Shown here: piece by piece, positions 23,943 through 34,807 of the stretch | Layout: each line of letters begins with the position of its first letter | Numbering within the stretch: the stretch's first letter is position 1 | Source of the DNA: Rotaria sp. Silwood1 | Taxonomy: Eukaryota > Rotifera > Eurotatoria > Philodinida > Philodinidae | Reading direction: 5' to 3' | NCBI GenBank assembly: GCA_905250075.1 | Contig: CAJNOP010000055.1 | Location: forward strand, 963,918 to 1,027,917 | DNA length: 64,000 nucleotides | Made by a program: the position numbers and the translations under genes | The notes under the pieces: generated by a model | Database searches by the model: none | Told to the model about the DNA's origin: nothing | Seen by the model: the letters and a program-made list of their open reading frames with translations, nothing else

Positions 23943-26900
23943 ATGGGGCATTGGAGTGTAAACCAAGTTGGTGAATGGCTTAGAGCGATTGGTTTTGAAA
24001 AACAAATAGCAACCTTTAAGAGTAAGTACTGTTTATGTAAGTCGTTCATCATAATTCTCTGTTACATACTTTTGCAATAGAGCGAAATATTGATGGCAGT
24101 GCTCTAAAAAAATTGACGAAGGATGATATTTCACAAATATTGTTTGTACTAAATGAAGATGGAAGGATGAAAAAACCAACGATTGGTGAGATACGTCGGT
24201 TTCGCGAAGAGTTATCGGAATGGAAAACATTATGTGGACAAGCGAAAAAGAGAAACAAAACAAAGTAGGCAATTTACTTGGTTAAATCTATATTTCTTAT
24301 CTATGATTATTTCTTGTTCAGAACACCATGTGTTTCGAAAACCGTAAGTATTTCAATGCATTGGAATGCTATTAGTACCGAAACCCTAGAAATAAATATG
24401 TGATAGTTCACGTCCATGCGCTTAGCGACAGTCTGATATTTAGATGATGCTTATTAAAGAAGTCATAAATGATCTCTTATCATTGTATATCATAGCTGGC
24501 ACAAAATTGGCAAACAATACTGTAATCGAAAGTGAAAATGTTAAATCAATCTAAAAGTTTATTTTTTAAGATTTATCTGCAGTTTTGTTTCTCTCTCTTA
24601 GCGCTCAGTGAGTGAACTGTGAGTGAAATCAATTCCAGTATTTCATTATTTACACTGAAATCACACTTTCGGAGTCAATGTTCATTGAAAATTTTCACAT
24701 TAGGCTGCTTTTTGAATATATTATAGAATTTATTAAACATTGTACGCACCCACATTTTCAGACTTGCAACACATTATTCCACAGTTTCTTGAATGATAAT
24801 CCACCCATGACAAAATTATCATTATGCTTATTTTTCTCTTTCCGGACTTTATAGCAAGAAAATTCGAGCAAGTTATCGTTGATAATTACTCCGAATAAAA
24901 GTCAATTGTTTGCAGACCAAGATACCAATAATCAGTACAAGTATCTGATTGATGATCATATTCATGTTCAGTTCTTTAAGAATCTAAAATTTACTCCTTA
25001 CTTAATCAATTATATACAGCAAGAATCATTTCCGATCCAAATTGGAATTCAACAAGTACCACAGGCAAACGAACAATCATTGTTTAGCTATACTATAGAA
25101 TTTTCATCAAAGGAAGAACAGGCAAAGCATGTTTGCAAAATTATTGAACGCTTATTTGGAACAGTCAAATCTAAAATATATCATCAAAACAAAGGTAAAG
25201 TTTTCGCACTATCTCTGAACATTTGTTGGAACTTGCCTTCTGAGAAAACTTCCTAAGACGAGATCAGAGAAATTTATTATGAATCCGAATCGGTTTCAAT
25301 ATGTTTCATCATTGTATGTGAGATCGTTCCATGATAAAACCTTGGATAGAATTATTATTTTGAGCACCAAAAACAATGGTACAGCTATACAATTTTCATT
25401 GTCGCTTGAAGAATGCATTTTCTAATGTTGTTGTCAAAACAAAGATCATTTGTAGATTACTTGAAGAAAACAGTGAATTTAATTAATAGCAACCCACAGA
25501 GTTTTGAGTAGTGGGAAGTCGTGACAGTTTCCTAAATTTGATATCAATTACGGCCATGGATGAAGATGTGCTGTAGATGTTAAGATTCATGAAATGCATA
25601 TTCAGAACTCACTTATCATACCAGAAAGACGAGGAAACAACGTTTGAGACTCTTCCGTAAACCATGTTAATAATTATAACTATTCTATGTAAGTAATGTT
25701 AATCTGGACTGAATAACAAGTCTTCTCATTTATTTTCTATTTGTGCGAACAAAATGGCTGGATGAGTGATAGAAATAAATTTTGTCAAGCAGACGAAATA
25801 TATATTTACGACAAAATATTATACAAAACCACTGCATAACACATTGAGAAATGCATCATAATCAATGACATGGTTGTATCCGTTCTCATCCAGTTATTGA
25901 TAGTCAAATGTTGGTTCCTATCTGTGAGTTAAGAATGCAGTATATACTGAACAAGAATGGTTACATGACAAGCATTTATTTGACGTACAATTAGTCACAT
26001 TATACCATTTTAATTTGTGACTTGCTCTCATTTTTAATTGTAACCTTATATACCAAATATTGACAATGAAAGTCGTCTAACCAACGGTAGGAGTGCAGAA
26101 ACGAGTTCCGAAATTCTACTATATTTGTGTTATCATAATTTCTTCTGATAACTAAAGCATCCTCTCTAAGAAAAATTCTCTCATGGCGCAATCGTATACA
26201 CAATCATGAAACAGTTTTTAAGACATTATATAAGTTACTGAAAAATCTAGCAGCTAATGAGTAATGAAGTTTACATATTTATCAAATAATCACTAGTATA
26301 ATTATTAACCACTGATGAAAGCTATCATTGATCTTAAAGGTACTGTTCGATGAAAACATAGTAGACTTACAGAGCAAACAAGTTTATTCAATGAAAAGTG
26401 TTTAGCTTCATCTCAAAGTATTGAATGGATGAAACAAATAATAAAGTATATCGCCATTCGTCAAAATTTACACGATGAGACCAAGTCGAGACTTCAAAGC
26501 AATTCATCTTTTCGAGAGAATTCTTCCTTCTTACCTTTGTCATGAATTCTTTGAACAAAAAATGAATCATTTCTGTATTTGAAAAATGAAACACTGTTTA
26601 GGCGACAGATAACTTTTTTAAGGACCTATGAGCATACCATCGCCACGTGGTCGGAAACAACAAGTTTCTATTCTATGGAGGAATGGTTTGTATTCATAAT
26701 TCAAAGGTTAAAAACTATCTTTTAAACAAATATTTAGTTCAAACATGGTTACATAATCCGAGAGCACTTGGCATCATACAAGCAATAATGGATAGTGAAA
26801 ATGACCTGTTTACGATATGCCAAACAAGTGAAAAACATCGTCATGCATTAGAAATTTACTATTTCAATGATGAAAAATTCAATCATTTCGCAAGTACTTC

Positions 26901-29900
26901 TGGCATTGATCAGATAATTCAAAATAACATTCTGCGGATAGTATTCGTATTATACTCGAAGGATTATAAACAACCAAAAGTGTCAAAAGAAACGCAAACA
27001 TCAAAACATCACAATGGACAAAGGAAAGACAGTAAAGCAAACACATTATTGAAACGACAAAACAAGCAAGCAATACAATTTCAGGAAGAATTAATTGAGA
27101 CAATGAAGCATTGCAATCAAGAAAATGGAATTATTTCTGTTACTTGCCACAAAATTGCTACCATAATGGCAGGCAAAAGTCAACAACACATCCAAATTTT
27201 TGGCTATTTCAAACTGGTCAATGATGCGGCACAGCAAATTCAAGATTTAGCGAATAAATATCGTTTAACAAAATATCTGCTGAACGAAATGACTTCAACA
27301 CAAGTAAGTATCATCTCTATTGAAATTAATTACAATATGGAACAGGGACAAGAATCTTAATGCGTAAAACAAGTTTTAGTTGATATTTCATTTAGAAATA
27401 GATGACTGAGTCATATTTAATCGTTTGGCTTTTGAGCTTTCACATGGCTCTCCAAACAAATTTGATTGGGCTCTCGAGAAATTCACCTTTTAATTTTTTC
27501 GACTGAGAATCTGCACAAATGTCACCATAGACATACAATTTTCGAATATAAACTCCAAAACAAACGTATTCTACGTGACGCAACACAGGATTAACGACGC
27601 AATATGAAAATTTTCAATTAAATTTTGCATGAACACTATCGCTACGGCTAAAAAACTCTAAACTAAAGTACTAGGATTGGAGTTGTCTTGGACATCTAGA
27701 GAGATGCACCTTTTGAATTCAGCATGTCACTAAGAGTTAGCTGTCGTTTCTATTGAGCATTCACTGTCTGTTTAATCTCCACATTAACTCTCATAACATC
27801 ACTTCAATGTACGTCTAAGGAAAAGTGGTAATTGCTAGTTTCACAGTACGAATCATTACAACCATAGTTAAAGAAAATAGTCGAAACATAGACGACATGC
27901 TAGAGTACCAGTAGAACGACTAACGTAAGTAGAAAAAGCAGATGGAAGTAGTCGTATGTAGACTACTATTGAGAAGAATTATTATCGATTTTTATATGTT
28001 GAGTATGAGTAACTTTTAGTGTAAGAAGGCAGTTATTATTCTAGGATTTTTCGAGAAAAATACATTCATAACAGTGCTAAGTTAATTGATTATTGGACTG
28101 TAGATGAAACTATCATCTTGCTACTTATGTAGTACACAGTTTCAATTTACGAAACTTTGAAGCGTGATGATAAGTAGCAGAATCTACATTATTCGTAGGA
28201 AGTGAATCGTTGACTAAACTCAACATACTACCTCAAAGCAGTGCCTAGTACGTATTGCGATATGGCACAATAATAAGAATTTCTCCAATCTAAAATAGTT
28301 AGAGCGATGGAGATTAAAATTATGAAAAACCACATGAATTTTATTAAAAATTAACATAATATAAGTGGAGTAGCGACTAGCAATCATCGAATGCGATGAA
28401 TGTGACAACAGATTAATAATTACGTCATCTATTAAATTTATATAGTTTCACATATCTCATCAAAAATATGAACAAGAGAAAGTCAGAATCATTCGAAATT
28501 CATAAAATATGTGTCAGAATTAGGGTACAAAAAAAAGAAAGTTCACACAAGCAAAAACATTCGTTTCCTTTACGATGGAGTTGTTCGTGAATCATTACAA
28601 TAGTCCGTCTTAGTTTTTTATTAAAGAAAAAGTTTTTTGCATACGTACTTTTTTGTATTCAGACCGACTATCTTATAAATGCCTGTCGACCAGAATTGAA
28701 AGCGATGGAGAAAGAATTTCAAAATGATCGTATACATTTCTGTCTTCGACAACGTGCATACTATGCACCACCACAATTGAAAAATGACATCGAGTCTCGT
28801 ATCAACACTTTATTATCACACGTAACAACGTGCACATTCAAAACAACTGAATTATATTACGATATTGCCAATCGAGCAAGCTTAAATTTAAAAAAAATTG
28901 CTCAAAACAATCGTTGCAATTGTGATATTAAAATTGAGACAACACTAAACAGATGTACAATACCAAGAGCAATTGAAACAACATCGACTGCTTACTCTGT
29001 TTCAAAACTAATAATTGAACAATCCAATTTATTCTGTTCATCATCTATGGTCCATCGACAAGCAACATTGGCTAATGGATCACTTGAAGTTCTTATTGGC
29101 GATGTCGCTGCACAAAAGGTGAGGCAATTATGCGGTATCTGTGCCATAAATCTATCACTTTTCCCTATTTTTCATTAGTAAATTCGAAATTGATTTGGAA
29201 AAGTTCTTCTAATCTTATCTATAAACATAGTTACGAATGCTTGTTGATGTGTACACTTTAGGTCGACACAATTGTTATTCCATCCGTATCACACGGCTTA
29301 AAAGAAAGTCTTATTGAACGAGCTGGTGAAATAGTGCAACAACCATGGGAAAAAAGTGGCAAGAATTCAATTCCATTCATCACTGAAACAACAGCTGGTA
29401 AATTGTGCTGTAAAAGGATTCTATTCGTAAATTGGTCATTATCAGCAATGCCAGTAACCACCAATGCGAATAGCTTACGTGAGTCTGTACGAAAATTCAT
29501 TTCGAGAGTTATTCAATATGTTATCACGGGAAATGAATATTTGAATATGGCAACACAATCAATTGCGTTTGCAATTCCTGACTCATGCAGCAACGAAAAG
29601 ACTCTAGCCGAAGAAATGATATATGAGACACAACGACAAATTCAATCTACAAAATCGACATGTTTAAAAGTCTCATTTATTTTCTTAGCTGACCAACAAA
29701 CGATACATCAAGAATTTTTAACTATAATTTCAGCTATGAACACAATTGATAATAGTTATGGTACTCTTTTCTATCCAACATCAAGTAAGTTTGTGTTAGA
29801 CCATTTTTTGAATTTCCACTCAGCTTACTCATCGCGACCAGTGGCTTTATTAGACGAATGTCTGTAGCTCTAATCTTCTTATATAAAAAATCGCAGTCGT

Positions 29901-32900
29901 TGTGTCAATTCTAGTACTGTCGACTGCTTCGCTACACTTTATGACTTGTTCGTATGCCAAGCAAGCATACAGAAAGCTTTTTTAAGAATTTGTCACAAAC
30001 AATATGTATTCAGGATAATTTTATAATGCTGAAATAGCGAGATTGTTCGAATGAGAAGATACTGCTGTTAAAATTAAAATATTTAAGATGTAACAAATCT
30101 AGAATATTGGCAAAAAGTCTAACTTCTTGCAAAATGGATTTTCTAAAACGCTTCCTACTGAGAACCTTCAAAGAACGTTGTAATATGTCATTTTTAATAG
30201 TTTTGTCGAATTTCATATTTGTAACAGTCGTACATTAAAAGATAGAAAAGGTCGTATAAAAACCTGGGTATATTTAAAAAATATTACAGCACACCCTTTG
30301 AGATACGTTCACAACCGAGAATTCTGACGTTCATAGTTCAAATGCCTTAAGCAAGCATATAGTCAATGCTGTTATAAACTCAATTATTTATATTAGAATC
30401 ATGTTTTTTGACCGAAAATAGAATCATACATTCATACACGAGTTGGTATTAGCAGCAACATTTCTTACAAAAGTCATGCTGTGTTATGATTTTACCTGAT
30501 TAAATTCAAGATCCCCAAAGAGGACTTCGATTCACGAGAAAAATATGGGCAAAGTATTATGAACACTTTGATGTAGATGAAATCTGCTGTAACACACAGT
30601 TTGGGGTTTTTTCTCGTCCCTTGATAACGGAACGTACAGTAGCAAGAATGCTGGCACTTCTGCTACCGTCACACTATCTTTTTTCTCGATGAAATGATTG
30701 AATCTAAAAATGGCGTATTCGTAGTGGTGATCGACTTTTTAAAGCTTCCAATTTCGACTGAAATTACTTTAAATATAGTATGTTCGTGATAGAAAAACTT
30801 AATTTTGTCACAGTTTAATAGAAGTCGAGCATGAATGTTAAAGAATATATAATGATATCAACGACTATGTGCTTTGATTCAAAAGTTGTTTCTAGGATTA
30901 AGAGCATCAAAAATATTGAACATGATCTAACTTTTAGATTCTTGCGACACATTATTTAGAATCTATCCAATGACTAAAATCTCTCCTGCTCTATGAATAC
31001 AATGTTTAATTAAATATGAATTGCATTCATCATACAGAATGATAATGATGTCAAATTATTTTCTTATAGACTCCTGTGAAAATATATACATTGAAGTGTT
31101 TAAAAGAAATCCATTAGTTAATCACGTTGAACATACTTTTTTATCATTTTTTTTAGCTATTACAATTACATTGACATCATCAAAACAAGAATATTTAATA
31201 AAGTGTCAAGAGAAAATAAGCAATTACATAAAACGATGTATGACTGAAGTAGAATTGAATGGCTTCAATGATTGGAATCAGTATTTGATCAATGCCTATT
31301 ATAAATATTGTAATGATAGATGTATTTTACCGCAAATGGACAATGATAAACGAATCATACTTAAAGGTTCGATCACTGGCGTAAACGAAGCGAAACAAAA
31401 ATATCAACTGACAGTTGCGCTAGTTGAAGAAAAAATACGCTTACAACAATCTTTACTTGAAACATCACAACCGATGTCCGCTGTTCAATTGCTAACACCC
31501 AACCTTACATCGACAGCTGAGCCTTTCACATGTTACAATGTTATGCTAAGCTATTGCCAAGAAGATTCAGTTGCGTGTCATCACTTAGCAAATCGTCTTA
31601 TAGATGAAGGATTTTTCTTATGCCTTAGCTCCCATGAAACGCACGATCACAATGAGACATTCTCTCAAATGAAGAAATCTGATTGCCTTATTCTTTGTAT
31701 CAGTGAACATTATTTTGAGGATGAACATTGTGAAAAAGAAGCGAAGTATGCCTGTCAACTGAACAAACAAATTATTCTCGTCAAAATTCAATATTGTAAA
31801 CCAGTCGATTGGCTACAACAACTATTCGTGGATCATTTATATTTTCAAATGTTCGGATCAGAAAATCAGTTTGATCTAGTATTTGACAAGCTATTACTAG
31901 AAATAGTAAGTGTCATGGATTTTAATGTTTTATTAAAAAATTGTATGCACCATTAATGTTTTTGCATAACTTTTTCATCGTCTGTGTAGATATCGATAGC
32001 ATTATTTATTTATCTTTGAGTTTCAATTATTAGACACCACTTTTAAGCGATTTCCCAGGATTTTAAAGTTATACTATTTCGGAAAAAAAGTCGTTTTGCC
32101 TGCGTATAGGAAGACAGGATTTGAACTTTTCTAAATATATTCTGAAAAAATATCTTTGGATCGTATTTTATCATAACTTTTGGCAAATTTTCTAAATGTA
32201 TCACATACATTTCTATCGTGCTGTTTATCTTTTAGTTACAATATACAAGTCCCAGTAGTATTGCTCTACGGCAACAAACATCCAGTGAGACAAATACATC
32301 GGCACAAGACGAAATATCTATGCATAGTCGAAAAATTACAAAATTACACACGCCATTAACTGTCGAACAACGTAAATTAATTCATCAAACAAACATAGAA
32401 CATTTGATCAGTTTTGACAAAGCGGAGCTTGCTGAAGATGAAAAAAAAATTGCTATAGAAGTAGTGGACGATATTATACGTGAATTAGAAGCTCGCTACG
32501 TCAGATGTGTGGCAAATAATCAATATGAACAATATTCACCAAGTACATGTAAGCTTCTAAAATGTTTCTCTATTGGTTGATTTTATGCTTCCTAATTTGT
32601 ATTACATTCAGATAATCAAGAATTAGAAAGACGAAAAAACCAAATGGAGCAACAAATTTACTTAGATACTGGGATATTATCGTATAGACATTGGTTAAAA
32701 CAAGCTTCAAATCTAAAAACGAAGCAAAATATTGCGCCATTTACAGTTTCAGGCGATATTAATGATGCACCATTTCCGATGTTGGACGAAGTTTTTGAAA
32801 ATCCACAACTATGTCTTCGTCCTTATACAAAACAATCTTCACCATGGACTAGTATATTCAAAAGTAACATATGGCCTATTGCGTGTTCTGGATATTCGTC

Positions 32901-33405
32901 CCAATGGTATTACTATTATTATGGAGCATCGAATCTTGGTTCCTCGCACTATTTCGATGCCATGGGGTATCGAATTATTCGCTATAGGTCTTGGGGAATG
33001 TCGACTGAAAAACAAATAAGACAACGGCAGACGATGATTGATTCAAGCAACATGATTAAACGACGAAAAGAAATTGCACAATATTTTATTGAAAACTATA
33101 AATATGTCACAGAAGAGAATTTGAAATCATATTTACAATTTGCTCAACGTATGAAAGACAACGCGAATGAATTAACAAGACTATGCGAGATGGATATAAA
33201 TTCGATACGAAAACAATCAAAGCAACAAACTCAAGCATCTTTAACAGCTATATTTTCTTTATATACTGAACCTCAAGTGCAAGAAGCATCAACAATAATT
33301 TCAAAAATTGAAATTCCATCAAAGCTCTCACGTAAATCTACTTATTATTCGAATACACATTCCATATTGTATAACAGATCGTCTGTTTTCCAAATTATTC
33401 TTTGA
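23943..33405 (+). CDS. Gene B: SAM - KH-like - macro-like - KH-like - TIR protein
   Basis: Ten exons, hand-assigned with consistent phases: 23943-24021, 24081-24264, 24322-24343 (22-nt microexon), 24855-25194, 26738-27303, 28663-29118, 29262-29784, 31157-31905, 32236-32548, 32612-33405; about 1341 residues. Residues 4-75 form a SAM domain (WSVNQVGEWLRAIGFEKQI, IDGSALKKLT). KH-like segments follow (IEFSSKEEQAKHVCKI; HIQIFGYFKLVNDAAQQI). Residues about 536-723 are macro-like: GSLEVLIGD, VDTIVIPSVSHGL, ILFVNWSL; the usual NAAN loop is degenerate. A further KH-like piece (ILKGSITGVNEAKQKY) precedes a TIR domain at 848-973: YNVMLSYCQED, SDCLILCISEHYF, HCEKEAKYA. Glu918 (codon 31738-31740), three after Cys, fits the catalytic Glu of NADase TIRs. 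The tail is conserved with gene A. Inferred role: NAD+/ADP-ribose-linked innate signalling. The last exon could be spliced further (possible donor near 33330). Confidence 0.7.
24344..24854 (+). other. Intron 3 of gene B (511 bp)
   Basis: Donor ACC/GTAAGT after the microexon, acceptor TTTATAG, phase 0. Nothing recognisable inside. Confidence 0.55.
25195..26737 (+). other. Intron 4 of gene B (1543 bp), with a possible decayed exon copy
   Basis: Donor AAAG/GTAAAG, acceptor TATTTAG, phase 1. Around 25270-25480 a broken frame reads STKNNGTAIQFSLSLEE and resembles the exon 4 segment SYTIEFSSKEEQ; it may be a fossil of a duplicated exon. The frame upstream of the acceptor (26647-26737) is open but not conserved in gene A. 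Confidence 0.5.
27304..28662 (+). other. Intron 5 of gene B (1359 bp)
   Basis: Donor ACACAA/GTAAGT, acceptor GTATTCAG, phase 0. No gene or repeat recognised. Confidence 0.55.
29785..31156 (+). other. Intron 7 of gene B (1372 bp)
   Basis: Donor TCAA/GTAAGT, acceptor TTTTTTTTAG, phase 1. The corresponding part of gene A holds the assembly gap. No gene recognised inside. Confidence 0.55.
31906..32235 (+). other. Intron 8 of gene B (330 bp)
   Basis: Donor GAAATA/GTAAGT, acceptor TCTTTTAG, phase 0. It corresponds to the 2363-bp intron of gene A. Confidence 0.6.
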
Positions 33406-34807
33406 ACGTGTCACATTCATAATTAAATTCATTCGTTACGAAAAATTTGAATGTCATCGTACATTAGTTGACTGCGAACGAATTCCACTAGCAACTAACT
33501 GTTTCATTACAGCTTCTTCTAATAAAGGATATTATTTGTTGTATTTTTTGAATAGATCGAGAATGATTACAGCTAGGCAGTAAGTTTGGCACTAGAGAAT
33601 AATCGATTCGCATAAAGTTGTGATATAAGCATACTATGTATATCATTTAAAAGATTGATGGCTAACATGAAAACTAAAAAATTTATAGCTAATTCAAAAA
33701 GATTAAAATATTTCATGTGGGTCATGTTGTTTCTCGAAATTTTTTGAAGTTAGGAGTTATTTCATAGTATTGTGATCAATAACCTTTAATTTAGAAGATT
33801 ATTGGTTCTCAATCGACGTAACCTTTTAAGGTTGTTTACAAAGGGTTTTTTTTTATTTCTTCCAACAATCGAGACTGTTAGAATTGATAATCAAATATTA
33901 ATAACTCATGACAAAAATATTTCAAAAATCAAAATCCTGTCTTCAATCTTGCTTTCTCACTTATGATTCTCTTTTGGCGACATTTAATTGTATGGTAGTA
34001 TAGTAGTAAATCAAATCTCTGTGGTTTCAAAACGTTTCTATGCTGTTTTGCAGATGACAATCCTGGCGCCATCAAAAAAGCATACTAACTTTTCTTTAAA
34101 TTGAAATCGACTGTGAGAAAAATAACAGACAATTCTATCGTTATTCACATCGTAATCACGCAAGTATTGTGTCGAAAGTATTTTTCATTCGTCAGTTCCA
34201 ATTTGTATGTCCTAAACAAATGATTTGAAGCAAAACCAAATCTACAGTATTGTAGAAGAAAATGCAATGAACTTGTGCATACACCACAAGAAAATATTTT
34301 ATTCAAAGGTCTTGTGGAAATCTAGACAGTCAAGAAAGGGGCAGAATACATTTTTCCATATTCTTTTTTGAAGTATTTATTAAGATCTGTTTAACTTTTG
34401 CTTCATAGCCAGTGAAAAAAACGTGCTGAATAACTTAAAATGTCGTTGGTACTTTTTTTTACCTATGCTTCTCTATTTGTACAATAATAAAATTGTGTAT
34501 CTAAGCTTTTTCTTTGAGTATTGCTATGGTCGATGTCATCGATGCATAGCAGCATCTTAAGTTTGTCCGTGAAGCATTTAAATGAAATATCAATGTCTTT
34601 CAATTTCGTTCAGTTCTACAAAATAAATAAATAACATAAAAACAAAATCAAAATCAAATGTTTCTGCATTGAAAACTATCTGAAGATGTATTCAGTGATC
34701 TTACATATCTATACATGTAATAATCTTCAAGTGATATTGATTAGTTGCGTATTTAATACTCATAGTAAAAATTTTAATTGAATTTTGAAATATACATAGT
34801 TTTACGA
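33406..34807. other. Intergenic between convergent gene B and glutamate receptor
   Basis: No gene recognised. The right limit of the large palindrome should lie in the first part: gene A and gene B coding ends match, and I see no match between the flanks beyond. Confidence 0.5.

Larger units (their letters stand above)
10096..33405. repeat. Large degenerate palindrome: two inverted paralogous gene arms
   Basis: The left arm carries gene A (minus strand, 19647-10096) and the right arm gene B (plus strand, 23943-33405). From gene B exon 4 onward each exon has one partner in gene A with the same order and the same intron phase (1, 0, 0, 1, 0, 1), although the proteins are strongly diverged. The outer limits are about equally far from a centre near 21.8 kb (11.7 kb left, 11.6 kb right). 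Neighbours differ outside: an ARM-TIR gene on the left, a glutamate receptor on the right. Inverted colinear duplicates have been reported for bdelloid genomes (Adineta vaga). An inverted duplication followed by long divergence is the simplest explanation; a misassembly would not give such diverged arms. Confidence 0.75.

Noticed and set aside
17803..26737. Near-equal lengths (1544 and 1543 bp) of the first paired introns of genes A and B
   Set aside because: No clear sequence similarity seen between them, and other paired introns differ greatly, so the length match is likely chance.
26647..26737. Gene B exon 5 starting at the first open codon at 26647
   Set aside because: The first 30 codons have no match in gene A, while the acceptor at 26736-26737 gives the right phase and the conserved start of the exon.
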